64,000 bases of DNA from UBA1765 sp045615885 (lineage in GTDB: Bacteria > Fibrobacterota > Fibrobacteria > Fibrobacterales > Fibrobacteraceae): the NCBI GenBank assembly GCA_045615885.1, contig JAZLFR010000051.1, positions 1 through 64,000 on the forward strand, in the 5' to 3' direction. Under the pieces are notes generated by a model. It saw nothing but the letters and a program-made list of their open reading frames with translations. It did no database searches and was not told the DNA's origin. The translations under genes were made by a program, and so were the position numbers. Positions 6,523 to 14,818 of the stretch are shown here, piece after piece; position 1 is the stretch's first letter, and every line of letters starts with the position of its first letter.

Positions 6523-8010
6523 CTATTGCTGTTGTTGTTCCATCCATTGGCGTGCCTGGCCAAGTTCCGGAGCGCGTTCATTTTCTGCAATGACCCATGT
6601 ATCCTTACAGCCGCCACCCTGGCTACTGTTCACTACGATGGAACCTTTTTTCAAGGCGACTCTGGTAAGTCCGCCTGGCAAAATGAACGTTTCTTTGCCC
6701 TGAATAATGTACGGGCGCAAATCCACATGACGGCCTTCAAAGCCGCCATCGACAATGCACGGCACACGGCTCAACGAAATCATTGGCTGGGCAATGTAAT
6801 TGCGCGGGTTCGCACGAATCTTATCCTTGAACGCTTCGCATTCTGCCTTTGTAGCCTTTGGCCCAACGAGCATGCCGTAGCCGCCAGATTCGCTCGCCGC
6901 CTTCACGACCATGTTTTCGATGTGGTCGATCACATGCTGCATCTGCTTTGGGTTTTCACAGACAAATGTCGGCACATTCGGAATGATAGCGTCTTCGCCA
7001 AGGTAATAGCGAATGATCTGCGGAACAAATGTGTAAATTGCCTTGTCGTCAGCGACGCCGCAGCCAGGCGCATTGGCAAGGGCAACATTGCCAGCCTTGT
7101 ATGCATCCATCAAGCCGCGAACGCCAAGTGCAGAGTCGGCACGGAACACCTGCGGGTCCAAAAAGTCGTCATCAATACGACGGTAGATCACGTGAACCTG
7201 CACAAGGCCCTTTGTCGTACGGGCATACACCTTGCGATTTTCAACAATCAAGTCGTCACCACTCACAAGGTCAACGCCCATTTGCTGAGCAAGGAAAGAA
7301 TGTTCGTAATAAGCCGAGTTGTAAACGCCAGGAGTAAGCACAACAACCTTCGGATTTTCAACATTCGGAGCCAAGTATTCAAGAGCTTCGCGGAGCCTTG
7401 CACAATATTCATCTACCGGGCGAATGGAGCAACGCTGGAACACCTGCGGGAATGTTCGCTTTAAAATCTGGCGATTCTGCAAAACATAGGAAACGCCACT
7501 CGGGCAACGCATGTTGTCTTCGAGCACATAGAAGGTGCCATCGGTATCGCGAACAAGATCGGTACCGGTAATGTGCGCCCAAATGCCACACGGCGGCGTA
7601 AAGTTTTCCATTTGCGGGCGGTATGCCTGGCAAGTCTGAATAAGCGATTCAGGCACAACCTTGTCGCGAAGGATTTTGCGTTCCCCGTAAATGTCATTCA
7701 GAAAGCAGTTGAGAGCTTCCGTACGCTGACGAAGCCCTGCTTCAAGGTGCTTCCAGTCTTCGGCAGGAACAATGCGGGGAATCACGTCGAACGGAATGAT
7801 TTTATCTTTTCCTTCCTTGTTGCCATATACGGCAAAGGTAATTCCATTGTCAAAGAATGCAGATTCTGCGGCGTGCTGACGACGCTGCAATTCCCCTTCA
7901 GGGAGTTCGTTTATTCTCGAAAACAGAGGCTCTGCCGCAGGGCGCGGCGTTCCATCGGGAAGGCACAATTCGTCGTAAAAGCCTTCCGTGTTGTAATTGC
8001 CAAACTTCAT
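6523..8010 (-). CDS. Circularly permuted ATP-grasp protein (stand-alone)
   Basis: 495 residues of the circularly permuted ATP-grasp type 2 family (former DUF404/DUF407). ATP-grasp enzymes activate a carboxylate as acyl phosphate and join it to an amine, so a peptide-ligase-like reaction is expected. Seen: N-terminal YDELCLPDGTPRP, the MENFTPPCGIWAHITGTDL-type segment, the acidic LEDNMRCPSGVSYVL motif, FVCENPKQ, VVKAASESGGYGM, and the C-terminal SSQGGGCKDTWV block (about 462-473). The final QQQQ tail is low complexity. Its start overlaps the transglutaminase gene by 4 nt, so the two are translationally coupled. All conserved blocks seem intact, unlike in the fused paralog upstream. Confidence 0.92.
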   Translation of the reverse strand: MKFGNYNTEGFYDELCLPDGTPRPAAEPLFSRINELPEGELQRRQHAAESAFFDNGITFAVYGNKEGKDKIIPFDVIPRIVPAEDWKHLEAGLRQRTEALNCFLNDIYGERKILRDKVVPESLIQTCQAYRPQMENFTPPCGIWAHITGTDLVRDTDGTFYVLEDNMRCPSGVSYVLQNRQILKRTFPQVFQRCSIRPVDEYCARLREALEYLAPNVENPKVVVLTPGVYNSAYYEHSFLAQQMGVDLVSGDDLIVENRKVYARTTKGLVQVHVIYRRIDDDFLDPQVFRADSALGVRGLMDAYKAGNVALANAPGCGVADDKAIYTFVPQIIRYYLGEDAIIPNVPTFVCENPKQMQHVIDHIENMVVKAASESGGYGMLVGPKATKAECEAFKDKIRANPRNYIAQPMISLSRVPCIVDGGFEGRHVDLRPYIIQGKETFILPGGLTRVALKKGSIVVNSSQGGGCKDTWVIAENERAPELGQARQWMEQQQQ

Positions 8011-8891
8011 ATTTGGTCTTCTCCTTGTTCATCAACATTGACCGCAACCTTTAACGTATGCGGGCCTCCACCAGTAATTACACCTTTGAGCGGACTCACG
8101 TCGCCAAAGTCCCTACCCCACGCCACGATGATGTGCTCACAGCCACCAAGCACATTGTTCGTAGGGTCAAATTCAACCCAGCCATGCCCAGGGAAGTATG
8201 TGCTTACCCAGGCGTGCGTCGCATCGGCACCGACAAGTTTCGGCTGCCCTTTGGGCGGGTGCGTACGCAAGTAGCCGCTAATATACCTGCACGGCAAATG
8301 CAGGGAGCGCAGGCAGCCAATCATCAAATGCGCAAAGTCCTGGCAAACGCCCTTTCTTCCGCGCAAAATTTCTGGAGGCAGCGCACCGATTCTCGTAGAG
8401 CCCGGACTATACTTGCAATCCGTATAAATGCGGGTCATCAGTTCCTTGGCACAATCAAACAGCGGGCGCTTTTCCAGAAAGCTTTCCAACGCATAATTTT
8501 TTACCGATTCATCGAATGTTGCAAACGGCGAAGCGTAGGCATACATCGATGCTTCCAGTTGTTCCTCATTTTTTGGTTTCGCAATGAGTTCGGCGACTTC
8601 TTCCCAAGGCAGCGAAGTTTCGGGAGGAGCAATTTCATTCACCTCAACGATTCCCGTTGAAATAAAATGAAAGTGTCTGTGTTCTTCTTCAATGCTAAAC
8701 GCAAGTTCACGGTTCCCGTAAATGTCTATGCGTTCCTGTTTTGCTGCCGGGTACGGAGCGATTTCTACCGAATGCGAAATCCACTTTTGGCGTGCAACAT
8801 CGCGAGGCTGCATGTGAGCCAAGTGGCTGCTGCAAAGCACCGGTTCCGAATAGTCGTAAATGGTTGCATGGTCGATCTTATAGACAGGCAT
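8007..8891 (-). CDS. Transglutaminase-like protease of the ATP-grasp operon
   Basis: 294 residues with an N-terminal transglutaminase-associated beta domain (about 1-90) and a C-terminal transglutaminase-like catalytic domain. The Cys-His-Asp triad is visible: Cys183 in RKGVCQDFAHLM, His226 in ADATHAWV, Asp242 in WVEFDPTNN. No signal peptide, so it should act in the cytoplasm. In related operons such proteins are predicted to be peptidases or amide transferases that work on the product of the neighbouring ATP-grasp enzyme. It lies 2 nt after the fused ATP-grasp/alpha-E gene and overlaps the next gene by 4 nt. Confidence 0.93.
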   Translation of the reverse strand: MPVYKIDHATIYDYSEPVLCSSHLAHMQPRDVARQKWISHSVEIAPYPAAKQERIDIYGNRELAFSIEEEHRHFHFISTGIVEVNEIAPPETSLPWEEVAELIAKPKNEEQLEASMYAYASPFATFDESVKNYALESFLEKRPLFDCAKELMTRIYTDCKYSPGSTRIGALPPEILRGRKGVCQDFAHLMIGCLRSLHLPCRYISGYLRTHPPKGQPKLVGADATHAWVSTYFPGHGWVEFDPTNNVLGGCEHIIVAWGRDFGDVSPLKGVITGGGPHTLKVAVNVDEQGEDQI

Positions 8892-8893
8892 AC

Positions 8894-11275
8894 TTAAACC
8901 TCCGTCGCCATGGCATGCACGACACCGGAACGCGGCGCATGGTTCAAGTACAATCTGTTAATCTGTTCGGCGACCCGTTCCAATGCGGCAATCGCATTGA
9001 ACACGAGAGCTTCAAGTTCCAAGCGCTTAAAGCCCGTCGGCGTTGAAATTTTTTCAAGGTCAGCCAAACGCAGCTCCGTGAGCAAGCGCAGCAAGTCCCT
9101 GTCAAGCGGCGAAAAAATTGCTTCGGAACTTGCATTGTTCGGCAAATGCTCTGCCTCTGCGCGAAGCCTGGAAACCTGGTAGGCAACGCTTCTCGGGTTC
9201 GATTCGTCGCACAGCAGCAAATCCAGAATCGGAATCACCTGCAAACGCCCGCCGTAACGCCTATGGTATGTCATCGTGCCATCGCCAACTTCGAGCAACG
9301 CCTGGCGTAGCAAAAGCTTAGTCGTTTCCTCTGACGGAACTTCAACAAGCATGCTATGCAAAAGTTTTAACGTGCGTATTGCGCGTTCCACGCGCGAGCC
9401 TATTTCCTGGAAGCGCCATTCATAGCCACGCGTCATGGATTCAGCCATGAAGCCAGAAACTGCAGCGCCATCGGAAAGCACCCCATTCAAGTAAGGCAAG
9501 AGCGCAGCGGCTCCTGCACCATCCGGCATATCGGCAGCACCGAAACCGCTGAGGTAGTTCCAAAGTTCTTCAGAAATCCTATCGCGCAGCTGCACTGCAA
9601 TTTCACGGACTTCCTTCACAATGCATTGCAAGCCGTTCTTGTTGTCGCGGCGCAGCACAAAATAGCGCAATGCATTTTCCGGGTCAAGCGAAAGCGACTT
9701 TTGCAGATCATCAGAAATGCCAGCCTTCAAAAGCCAATGCAGTTCCGGCATTTCGGTCCATGCTTCGTCAGAAAGGCGAACCGCTATGCTGCGCGCAATG
9801 CGGGCCATGGCATTTGCTGCGGCAAGGGCGCGCCCAAGCTTGTACAAATTCTCTGCGGCACGGCTAGGCAAATCGCCACCAGCGCGAGAAGGCGTAACGG
9901 CCAAGTCGGCAGGCGCGAGGAGTGAAAAGTTTGCGACAGGGTGTTCTGCCAAAACCCAAATGTCTTTTTCACCAGACAAAAGCGATTCGCCAAAGTTGCC
10001 AGGAACCTTGAAAGAACCGAAGCCACCCGGCATCACGGAAGTTTCGGTAGGCGTGTTCACGCTAAAGAATCGCATGGAAACTTCTGCCGCAGCGAGCGCC
10101 CCGTTACGCAACACAGGCACCATCACCGAATCTAGGGAAAGTTCAGCAACATAGGATTCCGGATTTTCTTCAATGGCCTGCAAGAGCGAAAGCTGGCCTG
10201 TAACAGTCAACTTTGCATAATGCTTTGCAGGCTCATTTCCGAAAGTCTTTCTAAACGACCACTTTGCAGGCTCCGCAAGAACGCTTGCAGCCTTTCCCCG
10301 ATCGCCAAGCCAGACGCACGGGACATCTTGCAGCAGCAAATCTTCGCCCAAAAGTTCCTTGCAAATGTAAGGCAGGAACGGCTTGAACATCGGCGTTTCC
10401 AAAGCACCCGAACCCAAGAAGTTCGACATGGCGACATTGCCGGCACGCACCGTGCTAATCAAGCCCACGGCACCTTCGCCGCTATCCACCTTCAATTCCA
10501 GCGGGTCGCACATGCCGTCTTCGACGCGCCTAAAAATCGTGCCGATTTTCTTTAGGCCAACAAGCGTCTTCATATACACTTGCAGTTTTCGCACAGCCAA
10601 GTCATCGTTTTCTACGAGCGGAATCCCGAGGTAGCGCGCAAGCATGGCATCTTCGCTTCGGCGCTCCGATTCCGGGCCAGAGGCAAGCATCACAATTTTG
10701 CCATCGCTAGCCACTTGCCCATTGCCATTTTGCAAAGCGCCAAGGCAATCAAGCAACTTTTTGAAAAAGCCCGCAAGGCGCTCCGCGCACAAGCTGCGGA
10801 ACAGTTCCGGGAACGCACGGCTCACACCGAGCCTGTTTTCAAGAGCACGGCCAAGTCCATCGGGAACTTGCAAATGGTCACTCGTCACATAGAACGATCC
10901 ATCCTTTGTACGCACGATATCGCTAGCTGCCAAATGCACATAGATATCGCATGCCGGCTTCACCTTCCAGGCGACCTGCATAAAATCGGGGTTTGCAAAC
11001 AACAGTGCAGCAGGGAGCTTCCCTTGCTTCCATAGCCGTTGTTCCCCATACATGTCTTTGGCAAGCGCATTGAACAACCTTGCCCTTTGGGCAAGGCCGG
11101 CTTCAAGCAACTTCCATTCCCCTGCCGAAATCAAAATCGGCAGCGGGTCAGTGCATTTACCGGCCGCTTCAAACGAAATATCGTTTGAATTCAGCACATT
11201 TTGCAGGCGGTGCAACCGTCTTGCAAATTCCTCTTTGGTAAACGCTTCAAAAAAGAGCGAGGTTTCGTTTTCCAT
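8894..11275 (-). CDS. Fused circularly permuted ATP-grasp + alpha-E protein
   Basis: 793 residues and the first gene of a four-gene operon. Residues 1 to about 470 match the circularly permuted ATP-grasp family (GEWKLLEAGLAQRARLFNA; DIYVHLAASDIVRTKDGSF; TSDHLQVPDGLGRALENR), and 480 to 793 form an alpha-E domain (ENLYKLGRALAAANAMARI; SRVERAIRTLKLLHSML). The C-terminal block that reads SSQGGGCKDTWV in the stand-alone paralog is here only SLLSGEKDIWVL, and the acidic EDNMRCPSG motif reads SDHLQVPDG, so the fused copy may be catalytically weak or scaffold-like. No signal peptide. Upstream are 86 nt without a clear promoter, then the terminator of the CE4 gene. Confidence 0.92.
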   Translation of the reverse strand: MENETSLFFEAFTKEEFARRLHRLQNVLNSNDISFEAAGKCTDPLPILISAGEWKLLEAGLAQRARLFNALAKDMYGEQRLWKQGKLPAALLFANPDFMQVAWKVKPACDIYVHLAASDIVRTKDGSFYVTSDHLQVPDGLGRALENRLGVSRAFPELFRSLCAERLAGFFKKLLDCLGALQNGNGQVASDGKIVMLASGPESERRSEDAMLARYLGIPLVENDDLAVRKLQVYMKTLVGLKKIGTIFRRVEDGMCDPLELKVDSGEGAVGLISTVRAGNVAMSNFLGSGALETPMFKPFLPYICKELLGEDLLLQDVPCVWLGDRGKAASVLAEPAKWSFRKTFGNEPAKHYAKLTVTGQLSLLQAIEENPESYVAELSLDSVMVPVLRNGALAAAEVSMRFFSVNTPTETSVMPGGFGSFKVPGNFGESLLSGEKDIWVLAEHPVANFSLLAPADLAVTPSRAGGDLPSRAAENLYKLGRALAAANAMARIARSIAVRLSDEAWTEMPELHWLLKAGISDDLQKSLSLDPENALRYFVLRRDNKNGLQCIVKEVREIAVQLRDRISEELWNYLSGFGAADMPDGAGAAALLPYLNGVLSDGAAVSGFMAESMTRGYEWRFQEIGSRVERAIRTLKLLHSMLVEVPSEETTKLLLRQALLEVGDGTMTYHRRYGGRLQVIPILDLLLCDESNPRSVAYQVSRLRAEAEHLPNNASSEAIFSPLDRDLLRLLTELRLADLEKISTPTGFKRLELEALVFNAIAALERVAEQINRLYLNHAPRSGVVHAMATEV

Positions 11276-11360
11276 ACATCCACACAGTTTTTAGCACAAT
11301 AGTGTGCCTTCTGCCACTATTAAAGCAAAAGCCGTGCCAATTCGATAAAAATGCAAAATC

Positions 11361-11411
11361 CGCTCAAAAAACGGCAAAAGGCCTACCGAAAATGTCAATT
11401 TCGGTAGGCCT
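11361..11411 (-). terminator. Terminator after the CE4 deacetylase gene
   Basis: A perfect 13-bp stem (AGGCCTACCGAAA, 11379-11391, with 11399-11411) around a 7-nt loop. On the minus strand it runs into TTTTGCCG and a T6 run, so it should stop transcription from the deacetylase gene that ends at 11437. Confidence 0.85.
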
Positions 11412-11436
11412 GCTACATTTTGGTAAAAATCGGGAT

Positions 11437-13107
11437 TTACTTCGCCACGCGAACAGTCTGCATCGTCTTGCCAACTTCGCCGAAGCGCATAATGTATGCC
11501 CCGTTGCCAAGGCTAGACTTTGCGCTATTCCAAATACTGCGGGCGTCGCCTGCGGTGCTCGTCATGGATTTTACCAAGTTGCCGTTCACATCAAAAATTT
11601 TCACTTGAACATTGCCCGAGGCATTGTTCAAAAGCAATTTGCCAGTTATTGCAGACGGATCCTTTTCTTCCGGCTGTTCCTCCGTGTCCTCAACATCTGC
11701 ATTTTCGAACTTGATCCAATCGACATTCAGGTAATTGTCGTTTACGGTCAAGCGCAGCTTGTTGATGCCTGCGGCAAGTTCCAGCTCGCCGGTAGATTCG
11801 GAATATGTATCCCAGTCGCCCTTGCTTGCCACCGCAACATCGACGCTCTTTGTTCCGGCAGAAATTGTCACGGAGCCATCGGCTGCGTTGCCTGTCGCGC
11901 CATTTACAGTCACCTTGTATGTGCCGGCAACCTTCGCATTCACCGTATATTCAAACCAGTCATTGGCCGTAGTATAGCCAAGCGCATAGCCGGAGCCCGC
12001 CTTCACGATTCCAGCGTCATCGGCACGGTAGCCTACGCCATCGTTTTTTCCGTCGGCATCGCTAAAGGCATACTTGTCGTAATTTTCAGCCTGGACCGTT
12101 CCCGGGAGCGCTACAGTATCCTTGAAAGCCCCCTGGAATTCAGAAGCGTCGCCACCGGTAACTTCCAGTTCCAAAGCCATGAAGTCAATTGTGTAAGTGC
12201 CATCGGAATTCGGAGCAATTGCCTTGCCCTTCTGCACAACAGTCTTTCCTGCAGCGCCGTCGATTTTGACTTTCAGCATCACGCTCTTCGGCATGGCGGA
12301 ATGCGGCGAAGCCCAGGAAGCCTTGAAACCTGTCGCCGTTGTTGTCGGGGTCACCTTGTCCAAAGTAAAGTGGGCGCGGTAGTAGGCTGCAACCACACCG
12401 AACGGCGCAATCCAAAGACCCTGTTTTTTTGCTTCGTCCATGATGGACTTCATGTCGTTCGTAGAAATGCCGTACTGGTCTGTAGTGCCAACCGTATGGT
12501 TCAACTGCACTGTCCAACCCTTCTGGCTCTTGGCAGAGGCCATGTAACCCTTGGCGTTGTTTGTGCTGTTGCCGCCATAGGTGTAGCAATTGGAACTAAT
12601 ATCCATCCAGTTCGGTTCCGTGCCCCAGCCGTAATATTTTGCTCCGGCACAGTTGCGGTTTGCAATATGATCCTTGCTGATTGCATTAGCCACGTTATTG
12701 TTGCTTGCACAGTACGGGGTTGCAAAGCTGAACACTTCGGGAGCTCCCATCTGCAACAAACTGGACTTCCAGCCACTGGTTTCGGTCGTCAGGTCACTGA
12801 CCTCAGTCATGTTTTTATGGCTCTTGGAATGGTTGCCAATTTCATGGCCTTTTTTGGCGTAGTTTACGTAACTGCCGATGTTCCCCGATGCACCCGCATA
12901 CATGCCTCCTGTAATAAAGAAGGTCACCTTGACATCTTCGTTAGCGTCCAGATAGCTACCCAGCTGTTGCAGCTGATCGCTGCTGCCATCGTCAAAAGTA
13001 AAGGAAACGGCACCATCGTGGCCGTTCCAGGGTACAGTCGTAATGGGGCCTGCAAAGGCAGCACCCGTAGCAAAAATCGCAGCAGCAAAAAATTTCTTAT
13101 TCATCAT
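11437..13107 (-). CDS. Secreted polysaccharide deacetylase (CE4) with CBM6
   Basis: 556 residues from the ATG at 13107 (a second ATG follows at once); the longer upstream frame has no signal peptide. Order: signal peptide MMNKKFFAAAIFATGAAFA; CE4/NodB deacetylase domain with the metal motif FTFDDG (Asp39-Asp40) and NHSKSH (His93, His97); a spacer; a CBM6-type carbohydrate-binding domain (VQAENYD near the start, WIKFENA at the end); an acidic linker; and a C-terminal tail (KIFDVNGNLVKSM ... GNGAYIMRF) like the sorting domains of Bacteroidota/Fibrobacter exported proteins. Likely role: removes acetyl groups from xylan or chitin-like polymers outside the cell. Confidence 0.92.
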   Translation of the reverse strand: MMNKKFFAAAIFATGAAFAGPITTVPWNGHDGAVSFTFDDGSSDQLQQLGSYLDANEDVKVTFFITGGMYAGASGNIGSYVNYAKKGHEIGNHSKSHKNMTEVSDLTTETSGWKSSLLQMGAPEVFSFATPYCASNNNVANAISKDHIANRNCAGAKYYGWGTEPNWMDISSNCYTYGGNSTNNAKGYMASAKSQKGWTVQLNHTVGTTDQYGISTNDMKSIMDEAKKQGLWIAPFGVVAAYYRAHFTLDKVTPTTTATGFKASWASPHSAMPKSVMLKVKIDGAAGKTVVQKGKAIAPNSDGTYTIDFMALELEVTGGDASEFQGAFKDTVALPGTVQAENYDKYAFSDADGKNDGVGYRADDAGIVKAGSGYALGYTTANDWFEYTVNAKVAGTYKVTVNGATGNAADGSVTISAGTKSVDVAVASKGDWDTYSESTGELELAAGINKLRLTVNDNYLNVDWIKFENADVEDTEEQPEEKDPSAITGKLLLNNASGNVQVKIFDVNGNLVKSMTSTAGDARSIWNSAKSSLGNGAYIMRFGEVGKTMQTVRVAK

Positions 13108-13186
13108 GGCAACCAATCTAGCAATAAAATAAAGATAGCATCTAAAAATGGCTCCAGGGAACCTAAAATCAAGTCCAAAATGATTA

Positions 13187-13217
13187 CAAAAAAGCCCAGT
13201 TCGCAACGAACCGGGCT
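13187..13217 (-). terminator. Terminator of tRNA-Gly
   Basis: On the minus strand the arms AGCCCGGTTCG and its near-complement CGAACTGGGCT enclose a short loop and lead into a run of six T (plus 13187-13192). It starts about 9 nt after the tRNA 3' end. Confidence 0.85.
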
Positions 13218-13225
13218 ATTCTTAG

Positions 13226-13298
<73 letters not shown>

Positions 13299-13308
13299 GA
13301 AGGTGACC

Positions 13309-13339
13309 CTAATATAGAAAATCTTTCAGGAATGTCAAA
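13309..13339 (-). promoter_or_regulatory. Predicted tRNA-Gly promoter (TTTG-N19-TATATTAG)
   Basis: On the minus strand TTTG (13339-13336) and TATATTAG (13316-13309) are exactly 19 nt apart, and the tRNA 5' end lies about 10 nt further on. This is the same arrangement as before tRNA-Gln at 59218-59247, which supports it as the main promoter type of this organism. Confidence 0.6.
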
Positions 13340-13381
13340 CCGCAAAAGGCGCCCGCGCAATCATTTTCTAAATTCTGTGCC

Positions 13382-13900
13382 ATGAAACGACTCGTAATTT
13401 TTGCAGCAATCGCATTTTCACTCGCCCAAGCCGAAGAATCCAAAGGCATGTGGCAGCGCTTTGTGGACTTTTTTTCCCCATCTTCTTCCGTAGAAGGCAA
13501 GAACGATATTGAAAAGGAAATCCAGAAAGTCGAAAAGAAAATCCAGACTACAAAGAACGATTTCAACCGCGAACACCGCCCGCAACGCAAGTCCATGCTT
13601 CGCAAGGAACTCGACGACTTGAATCACACGCGCGACTCCCTGTTCACAATTCTTGAGCAGCAGAATGTCAGTTCCAGCGGCACAGTTTCAAGTTCCAGCG
13701 AAGCCGTTTCAAGTTCCAGTAAAGACGAAAGCTCCAGCTCTGTTGAAGAAATTTGCAAACCAGTTCCCGCGGAACATTGCGACACCGTATGGGTCATAGA
13801 AAAGCGCATTGTGCACGACACAGTATTCGTGCACGACACCGTTTATGTGCAAGAGGCAAAAGAGCCGCAAGCACCGCTTAAAGAACAAGCTAAAGAATAA
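13382..13900 (+). CDS. Secreted coiled-coil protein with serine-rich linker
   Basis: 172 residues. A signal peptide (MKRLVIFAAIAFSLAQA) is followed by a short WQRFVDFFSPSS segment, a charged helical region likely to be a coiled coil (about 38-90), a Ser-rich linker (SSSG, VSSSSEAVSSSS, about 94-122) and a C-terminal part with the internal repeat HDTVFVHDTVYV. The linker DNA is a tandem repeat with 21-nt units around AGTTCCAGC. Such poly-Ser linkers are common in Fibrobacter envelope proteins. No domain I recognise; probably periplasmic or surface-attached. It converges on the HAD gene with only 11 nt between stops and no terminator. Confidence 0.75.
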   Translation: MKRLVIFAAIAFSLAQAEESKGMWQRFVDFFSPSSSVEGKNDIEKEIQKVEKKIQTTKNDFNREHRPQRKSMLRKELDDLNHTRDSLFTILEQQNVSSSGTVSSSSEAVSSSSKDESSSSVEEICKPVPAEHCDTVWVIEKRIVHDTVFVHDTVYVQEAKEPQAPLKEQAKE

Positions 13901-13911
13901 AACCTGGGCGA

Positions 13912-14817
13912 CTAGAACCCTTCCATCACAAAGGTCGGCCTAAAGCCGAGGGCTTCACAGTCGCTTTCGTAGTCGGCCTTCGGCACATTGCGCCCAAGCA
14001 CAAGGCAGGAATCCAGGCCGGCGGCATAAGCACCAACAACATCTGTACCAAGCGTATCGCCGACCATCAAAATGCGCGGTTCATCAAAAACGCCCACAGC
14101 CTGGCGCTCTGCGCGCACACTTTCGATAGCTTCAGCAAAGGCGCTGCCAAACGGCTTGCCACAAATTTCAAACCTGCAATTCGTGCGCTTCCAAATTCTG
14201 TAGCTCTGGATTCCAGAAACTTCGCTGCGGGAGCCGTCGAGCTCCGGAGCGCAGGCATCCGGGTTCAATATCAAAAGCAACGCATTCGGGCGGCTCAAAA
14301 TCTCTTCTGCGTGGGCAAGCCTTGCCGCATCAGGTTCCGTGGAACAGAACGCGACCACGGGCATTTCCGGTTCCTCTACGGCAGCAATGCCAAAGTCGGC
14401 AAGCATCTGCACGCCCCCTGGGCGGCCCGCATAGAACACGCTCTTGAAGCCATATCGCTTCTGGTATTCCAGAACATAGCGCCCCGAAGAGAATATGTGC
14501 TCTGCCGGCACATTAAAACCCATGGACTGCATATCTGCAGAAACTTTTGCAGCTGTATTCGTTGCCGCGTTCGTAACCATGCGAACTGCCTTGCCCTCGC
14601 TCTGCAACCGCGCAATAAATTCACGGGCACCAGGGTACACATAGCCTTTGCGGTTGAAAAGCGTTCCAAACGCATCAAAGAAAAAAGCATCGTATTCTTC
14701 AACGAGTGCGCCAGCTTCCACAGGCTTTGCCGGGCCAGCAGCCTTCAAAAGCACGCTCCGCGGCAAATCCATTTGCGCAAGGTAACGTTTGTAAAGTTCA
14801 ATCTCTATCGGGTACAT
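13912..14817 (-). CDS. HAD-superfamily hydrolase (IIA-like)
   Basis: 301 residues from the ATG at 14817; the longer upstream frame overlaps the preceding gene and is rejected. HAD motifs: I, FFFDAFGTLFN (nucleophile Asp, but the usual second Asp two residues later is Phe); II, VTNAATNTAAK; III, CGKPFGSAF (Lys); IV, MVGDTLGTDVVGAYAAG. The order and the cap position resemble class IIA phosphatases such as NagD. Loss of the general-acid Asp makes a standard phosphatase less certain; dehalogenase-like or altered chemistry is possible. It starts 1 nt after the stop of the secreted-protein gene upstream, so they are probably co-transcribed. Confidence 0.8.
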   Translation of the reverse strand: MYPIEIELYKRYLAQMDLPRSVLLKAAGPAKPVEAGALVEEYDAFFFDAFGTLFNRKGYVYPGAREFIARLQSEGKAVRMVTNAATNTAAKVSADMQSMGFNVPAEHIFSSGRYVLEYQKRYGFKSVFYAGRPGGVQMLADFGIAAVEEPEMPVVAFCSTEPDAARLAHAEEILSRPNALLLILNPDACAPELDGSRSEVSGIQSYRIWKRTNCRFEICGKPFGSAFAEAIESVRAERQAVGVFDEPRILMVGDTLGTDVVGAYAAGLDSCLVLGRNVPKADYESDCEALGFRPTFVMEGF

Positions 14818-14818
14818 T

